Assembly: GCA_023390985.1 (NCBI GenBank)
Contig: JAEWBU010000138.1
Span: 1-24,488 of the forward strand
Source: Pseudomonadota bacterium
Lineage (GTDB): Bacteria; Pseudomonadota; Gammaproteobacteria; Burkholderiales; Burkholderiaceae_C
Direction of reading: 5' to 3'
Length of the DNA stretch: 24,488 nt
This document shows, one piece after another, positions 23,864 through 24,488 of the stretch (the first letter of the stretch is position 1; every line of letters starts with the position of its first letter). A model generated the notes under the pieces. It ran no database searches. It was given only the letters and a program-made list of their open reading frames with translations, and was not told the origin of the DNA. The translations under genes and the position numbers were made by a program.

Positions 23864-24488
23864 AGCCCCAACCGAAGGCGCCGGCGAAGGCCGCCAAAGC
23901 GGCCCCCAAGGCCAAGGCGAAGAGCCCGGCCAAGGTGGCCAAGCCGGCCGCCAAGGCCGCGGCCAAGAAGGCACCCGCGAAGAAGGCTGTTCCCGCCAAG
24001 GCCAAGACACCGGCCAAGGTTCCCGCCAAGACGGCGGCCGCGAAGAAGGCGGCTCCCGTGAAAGCCGCACCGAAGAAAGCGACACCGGCACCGAAGAAAA
24101 CCACCGCGCCCGCCAAGGCGGCCGCCAAGAAGACCCCGATCGCCGCTCCCAAGGCCGCCACTCCCGCAGCCCCCCGGGCGAGCACCCGACCAACCCCCGT
24201 AGCCGCCGCTCCGGCGCCGGCACCGGCCATGCCGCCGCGGCCTCCCGCCGCACAGTCGCAGGCCACGCCCGCCCGAGCGACCCGGCCGTCGGCCCGGCTG
24301 GCGCAGATCACCGTGCCTTCGATGGCGCAGTCGGTCGCGTCCACCGCCGCCAAGGCCAGCTACACCCAGACCCCTTCTTCATCCGTGCTCACTCCTCCCC
24401 CTCTCGTCAACGTCAAGAAAGACCCGAAGCTCGCCAACAACTGGAAGACCAAACCGGCGGAGGAGCTGACGGATGCCGAGGTGCTGGC
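23860..24488 (+). CDS. dksA: DksA/TraR-family RNA polymerase-binding protein with long Lys/Ala/Pro N-terminus, 5' part
   Basis: The gene runs off the window; 209 codons are visible. About 170 residues are low-complexity Lys/Ala/Pro repeats (PAKAAK, AAKKAPAKKA, TPAPKKTT), like histone H1 tails. They pass through a Ser/Thr/Pro-rich part into KKDPKLANNWKTKPAEELTDAEVL, which I recognise as the segment just before the coiled-coil of Burkholderiales DksA. DksA works with ppGpp at the RNA polymerase secondary channel to control rRNA and amino acid promoters. The zinc finger is beyond the window, so the call rests on that segment and on its place beside the G3E GTPase. GTG at 23860 has GAGGAG 7 bases upstream. 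An in-frame ATG at 23644 is an alternative start. Confidence 0.68.
   Translation, partial: MKPQPKAPAKAAKAAPKAKAKSPAKVAKPAAKAAAKKAPAKKAVPAKAKTPAKVPAKTAAAKKAAPVKAAPKKATPAPKKTTAPAKAAAKKTPIAAPKAATPAAPRASTRPTPVAAAPAPAPAMPPRPPAAQSQATPARATRPSARLAQITVPSMAQSVASTAAKASYTQTPSSSVLTPPPLVNVKKDPKLANNWKTKPAEELTDAEVL

Noticed and set aside
23763..24353. Minus-strand 196-codon Ala/Gly-rich frame opposite the dksA-like gene
   Set aside because: It looks like a membrane or glycine-rich protein only because it is the complement of Lys/Ala/Pro codons (AAG, GCC, CCG).

Overview
The window is dense, very GC-rich (third codon positions almost all G or C) bacterial chromosome. Gene content and order (dapF–DUF484–xerC, a G3E GTPase beside a dksA-like gene with a long Lys/Ala/Pro N-terminus, a class A rnpB, and GACAAT/GATAAT hexamers just before start codons) point to a betaproteobacterium of the Burkholderiales, most likely Comamonadaceae (Ramlibacter/Variovorax-like). 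That placement is inference from the sequence; no search was run. Both edges cut genes.

Layout. (1) 1-1330: 3' end of a glutamate/aspartate ABC permease (gltK) and its ATPase gltL, closed by a bidirectional terminator and a REP-like hairpin element. (2) 1439-7731, minus strand: a six-gene operon read as Tat-type periplasmic binding protein, LivH, LivM, LivG, LivF and aldehyde dehydrogenase. The last five genes overlap or nearly abut. A divergent AraC/FeaR-like regulator (7907-8857) sits beside it. Together they look like a regulated uptake-and-oxidation module, plausibly for an aromatic aldehyde or a related acid. (3) 8889-11393: pyrC, a NYN-domain protein overlapping its stop codon, and a DUF3025 gene. 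(4) 11421-12401: htpX behind a convincing sigma-32 type promoter and before a terminator, then a second REP-like element. (5) 12495-14782, minus strand: a COG2509-type FAD dehydrogenase overlapping a ProQ/FinO-domain RNA chaperone. (6) 14844-15177: RNase P RNA (rnpB). (7) 15197-16828, minus strand: a Nudix–metallo-beta-lactamase fusion. (8) 16908-19401: dapF, DUF484 and xerC, tightly coupled. (9) 19467-21218, minus strand: a 7TMR-DISM receptor with a degenerate GGDEF domain. (10) 21245-23573: rlmI and a G3E GTPase with a His-rich loop. (11) 23860 to the edge: the 5' part of a dksA-like gene with an H1-histone-like N-terminal extension.

Themes. No phage, CRISPR array, tRNA or transposase gene was seen, and most of the window is ordinary core chromosome. 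The points most worth a second look are: a REP-like element inside the transporter operon between binding protein and permease, with two sister copies right after terminators; -10 hexamers placed so that dapF and rlmI, and nearly pyrC and the AraC gene, would be leaderless, with rnpB as an internal reference for the spacing; the ambiguous 5' end of the dksA-like gene, which has an overlapping 26-codon upstream ORF; and the heat-shock promoter of htpX. I found no clear evidence for a wholly new biological system.
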